From contig NZ_VFIA01000025.1 of the NCBI RefSeq assembly GCF_014282275.1, forward strand, positions 1-64,000: DNA of 64,000 nt. Reading direction: 5' to 3'. Positions 61,601-64,000 of this stretch are shown piece by piece. The notes beneath the pieces were generated by a model. That model ran no database searches and was not told the origin of the DNA. It was given only the letters and a program-made list of their open reading frames with translations. Both the position numbers and the translations under genes were made by a program. This DNA comes from Spirosoma utsteinense (GTDB lineage Bacteria; Bacteroidota; Bacteroidia; Cytophagales; Spirosomataceae). The stretch's first letter is position 1. Every line of letters starts with the position of its first letter.

Positions 61601-61796
61601 TCTTTTCAGTCGGTGAGTCTTGTCAGTCGGTGAGTCGATCAGTTGGTGAGTTGGTCAGTGGCTGATGCACACGTATTGCTCATGCACCACCAACTGACCG
61701 ACTCATTAACCGATCAACTGACCGACTCACCAACTGATCAACTCACCAACTGATCAACTCACCAACTGACCGACTCACTAACTGATCAACTGATTC
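61601..61796. repeat. Iterated inverted-repeat spacer in ATP synthase operon
   Basis: The spacer contains words such as CAACTGATCAACTCAC and ACTGACCGACTCAC repeated several times on the right (61690-61790), and their reverse complements (GTCGGTGAGTC, CAGTTGGTGAG) on the left (61607-61660). A central unpaired region with GATGCAC/GTGCATG lies about 61664-61687. A large, branched hairpin is expected. No gene is seen. Confidence 0.8.
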
Positions 61797-62159
61797 ATGC
61801 TTCGGACAATACTATTTACGGCCGTGCTGGCGATTGCATTTTTCGTAGTTGACGAATATTATTCGGCATCCTGGCTACATCCCAAATGGAAAATATTGTT
61901 GGGCTTCTTTTTGAGCGTTTCGTTCCTGACTCATCGGCTGGTAACGACTGGTTTACAGGGTGATCGTGAGCGTTTTGTGCCTATGTACATGGCCTCGACC
62001 GTAGCCCGCCTGATACTGGGACTGGCCTTCATTGGATTTTTTCTGTTCCAGCAGGTCGATCAGCGCCGAGCCTTCGTTTTTAACTTTCTTGTACTATATA
62101 TATGTTATACAGGCTTTGAGATTTGGGCGCTTACCCGTAACTTGCGACGCGATTCGTAA
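61797..62159 (+). CDS. AtpI-like four-helix membrane protein
   Basis: A 120-residue polytopic protein with four helices (LRTILFTAVLAIAFFVVDEY, WKILLGFFLSVSFLTHRLV, MYMASTVARLILGLAFIGFF, FVFNFLVLYICYTGFEIW). Its position between atpZ and atpB is that of AtpI or an ATP synthase subunit I-like protein of Bacteroidota. A role in assembling the c ring is inferred from place only. Its stop lies 19 bases before the atpB start. Confidence 0.8.
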   Translation: MLRTILFTAVLAIAFFVVDEYYSASWLHPKWKILLGFFLSVSFLTHRLVTTGLQGDRERFVPMYMASTVARLILGLAFIGFFLFQQVDQRRAFVFNFLVLYICYTGFEIWALTRNLRRDS

Positions 62160-62178
62160 AAACGACCTGTCACATCAT

Positions 62179-63270
62179 ATGATACGTTCGGTTATTAATA
62201 AGTTTTTGTTGGTTACGGCACTCGTTTTGAGTTCGTTAACATTGAGCCAGGCGCAGGAGCATGGCCACGAGGGCGAAGTGCCTGGTGAGAAAAAGAAATT
62301 TAACGTAGGTGATATGATCATGCACCACGTTAAAGATGAACACGGCTGGGAGTTGGCGCACGGCGTTACCATTCCCTTACCAGTGATTCTGTATTCGGCT
62401 GATCGGGGCGTTGAAGTATTTTCTTCGTCGCGGCTGGCGCATGACCAAACCTACAACGGGTACAAGCAGGAGCACGGTAAAATTCACCGGGTGAACGAAG
62501 CAGGCCAGGAAGTAGAAGGCGCTAAGGTGTACGACTTCTCGATCACCAAGAACGTGGCTTCGCTGCTGTTGAGCGCTATTATTCTGCTGACTCTGTTTCC
62601 TGCCGTTAGTCGGGGCTATGCCCGCAACAAAGGCAAGGCACCTAAAGGAGTTCAGTCGCTTCTGGAGCCGATCATTCTGTTTGTACGGGATGAAATTGCC
62701 AAGCCAAGCATTGGACCCAGATACGGAAAGTACCTGCCCTATCTGCTGACGTTATTCTTTTTTATCCTGGTCAACAACCTGCTGGGCCTGTTGCCTGGCG
62801 CGGCTAACCTGACGGGTAACATTGCGGTTACGCTGGTATTGGCTGTCATCACCTTCCTGATTGTGTCGTTCAGTGGGAACAAGCATTACTGGATGCACAT
62901 CGTAAAACCAACGGGTGTACCCATTGCGCTGTTACCGATTATGATTCCGGTTGAGATTATTGGTTTGTTCATGAAACCACTGTCGCTGATGATCCGGTTG
63001 TTCGCTAACATCACGGCCGGCCACATCATTATCCTGAGCTTGCTGAGCCTTATTTTCCTGGCTAACAGCCTGGCTAGTGCCACAACCAGTCTGGCGATCA
63101 GCCCGGTTGTGTTGGCGTTTACCCTGTTTCTGAGTTTGATTGAATTACTGGTGGCATTCCTGCAGGCGTTCATTTTTACGTTGCTGACGGCTATGTACAT
63201 TGGTAGCGCCGTAGAAGACCATCACGAAGCCGATCATGGTATCGGTTACGAAGGGTCGGAGGTCCACTAA
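62179..63270 (+). CDS. atpB: ATP synthase Fo subunit a
   Basis: The ATG at 62179 gives 363 residues; a longer frame from 62032 overlaps the previous gene and is rejected. An N-terminal signal-like segment and a His/Glu-rich periplasmic extension (QEHGHEGEVPGEKKKF) precede the usual helices, as in other Bacteroidota. The conserved Arg is in LSLMIRLFANITAGHIIIL. It forms the proton half-channels beside the c ring. The C-terminal helices (LSLIELLVAFLQAFIFTLLT) are complete. Confidence 0.95.
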   Translation: MIRSVINKFLLVTALVLSSLTLSQAQEHGHEGEVPGEKKKFNVGDMIMHHVKDEHGWELAHGVTIPLPVILYSADRGVEVFSSSRLAHDQTYNGYKQEHGKIHRVNEAGQEVEGAKVYDFSITKNVASLLLSAIILLTLFPAVSRGYARNKGKAPKGVQSLLEPIILFVRDEIAKPSIGPRYGKYLPYLLTLFFFILVNNLLGLLPGAANLTGNIAVTLVLAVITFLIVSFSGNKHYWMHIVKPTGVPIALLPIMIPVEIIGLFMKPLSLMIRLFANITAGHIIILSLLSLIFLANSLASATTSLAISPVVLAFTLFLSLIELLVAFLQAFIFTLLTAMYIGSAVEDHHEADHGIGYEGSEVH

Positions 63271-63366
63271 GGTGAAGCCGTTGAGTAGTCGGTGAGATAG
63301 AGTCGCTCGCTGACTGGCCAACTGTTTGACTAATTACTGTTTTGCAATCTTTTGTTTCACTAATAA

Positions 63367-63639
<273 letters not shown>

Positions 63640-63721
63640 TCTGGCCTGGAACCGGTAGCAATGTGTTTGAGTAGGCCGACTACATTAGGTGTTGGCATCA
63701 CTACTCGCTGATTTATTCGGA

Positions 63722-63759
63722 AATGCCTGCCCGTTTGGGGTCGCCGGTGGGCGGGCATT
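63722..63759 (+). promoter_or_regulatory. Hairpin between atpE and atpF
   Basis: An 11-bp stem with one U-G pair (63722-63732 and 63749-63759, AATGCCTGCCC / GGGCGGGCATT) has a 16-base loop and no U tract. It could trap ribonucleases or polymerase to keep the c-subunit message in excess of downstream genes; this is inference. Confidence 0.5.
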
Positions 63760-63812
63760 CTCCAACAAAAGATTGATCCAATACCTGGACATACATAAAA
63801 TAATTCACTCGC

Positions 63813-64000
63813 ATGGACTTACTTACTCCCGATCTTGGTCTGTTGTTCTGGCAGGTGGTGGTGTTTCTCGCCCTGTTCCTGATCCTTCGGACATTTGCCT
63901 GGAAACCGATTACCGATAGCCTGCACGAGCGCGAAAACAACATTCAAAGTGCGCTGGATCTGGCCGAAAAGACGCGGATTGAAATGACCGCTCTGAAAGC
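63813..64000 (+). CDS. atpF: ATP synthase Fo subunit b, 3' end outside window
   Basis: The ATG at 63813 starts a frame that runs to the window end: MDLLTPDLGLLFWQVVVFLA then LFLILRTFAWKPITDSLHER. One N-terminal membrane helix is followed by the start of the charged coiled coil that forms the peripheral stalk. The complete protein would be about 165 residues. The genes for delta, alpha and gamma subunits are expected next; beta and epsilon are often elsewhere in Bacteroidota. Confidence 0.93.
   Translation, partial: MDLLTPDLGLLFWQVVVFLALFLILRTFAWKPITDSLHERENNIQSALDLAEKTRIEMTALK

Noticed and set aside
61601..61796. CRISPR array
   Set aside because: The repeats are adjacent, inverted as well as direct, and have no regular unique spacers; no cas genes are near.
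62032..62178. N-terminal extension of the atpB frame
   Set aside because: It lies within the atpI-like gene; the Met at 62179 fits a signal-like start of subunit a.

Overview
This window is an ordinary chromosomal segment from a Bacteroidota bacterium, most likely order Cytophagales (Spirosoma/Fibrella-like). The evidence is a complete core type IX secretion and gliding cluster (porP/sprF-like gene, gldK, gldL, gldM, gldN, with an sprE/porW-like gene nearby), a BshB1 bacillithiol deacetylase, DUF4271 next to hemD, DUF6089-type outer-membrane barrels, no clear Shine-Dalgarno sequences, and several Bacteroidota -7 promoter boxes of the form TAnnTTTG. No rRNA, tRNA, CRISPR array, prophage or intact insertion sequence was recognised.

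Layout. 1-4.5 kb: the 3' part of a large exported protein with reiterated domains, a possible HEPN-like protein, and an OmpA-family envelope protein. 4.5-15.5 kb: an FAD amine oxidase, a pabA/trpG-type amidotransferase coupled to an alpha/beta hydrolase, then a CBS protein, NAD kinase, two small outer-membrane barrels and an M23 peptidase; on the minus strand a tRNA CCA/poly(A) polymerase-type gene, a small membrane protein and a divergent YrdC-fold protein. 15.5-31 kb: AI-2E transporter, nitrilase-family hydrolase, bshB1, a stress cluster (two YsnF/AvaK-type proteins and a YtxH protein), glmM, a transglutaminase and Anbu protease pair, a large secreted SGNH/DUF11 protein and an S9 peptidase. 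31-45 kb: YciI, HAD, PhzF, DoxX, a 51-residue cysteine-rich protein, GNAT, hemW, mtgA, YihY, rarA, an exported amidohydrolase, an orphan TolC, a small YdaT-like protein, a DUF421 protein and topoisomerase IB. 45-64 kb: sucD, DUF4271, hemD, porP/sprF, gldKLMN, uvrC, PBP1A, sprE-like, and the start of the ATP synthase operon (atpZ, an atpI-like gene, atpB, atpE, atpF, which is cut by the window end).

How the genes work together. gldK-gldN plus the porP/sprF and sprE-like genes would make the trans-envelope motor and ring of the type IX secretion system. PBP1A, mtgA and glmM supply peptidoglycan. hemD and hemW belong to haem supply. The atp genes make the Fo rotor and stator.

The most unusual non-genic signal is a set of intergenic spacers built from a short word repeated in direct and inverted orientation (8.3, 12.1, 24.2, 51.7 and 61.6 kb), plus two REP-like palindromes (38.9 and 54.5 kb). 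No wholly new multi-gene system stands out. The best leads are these spacers, the small cysteine-rich gene, the divergent YrdC and nitrilase proteins, and the minimal Anbu pair.
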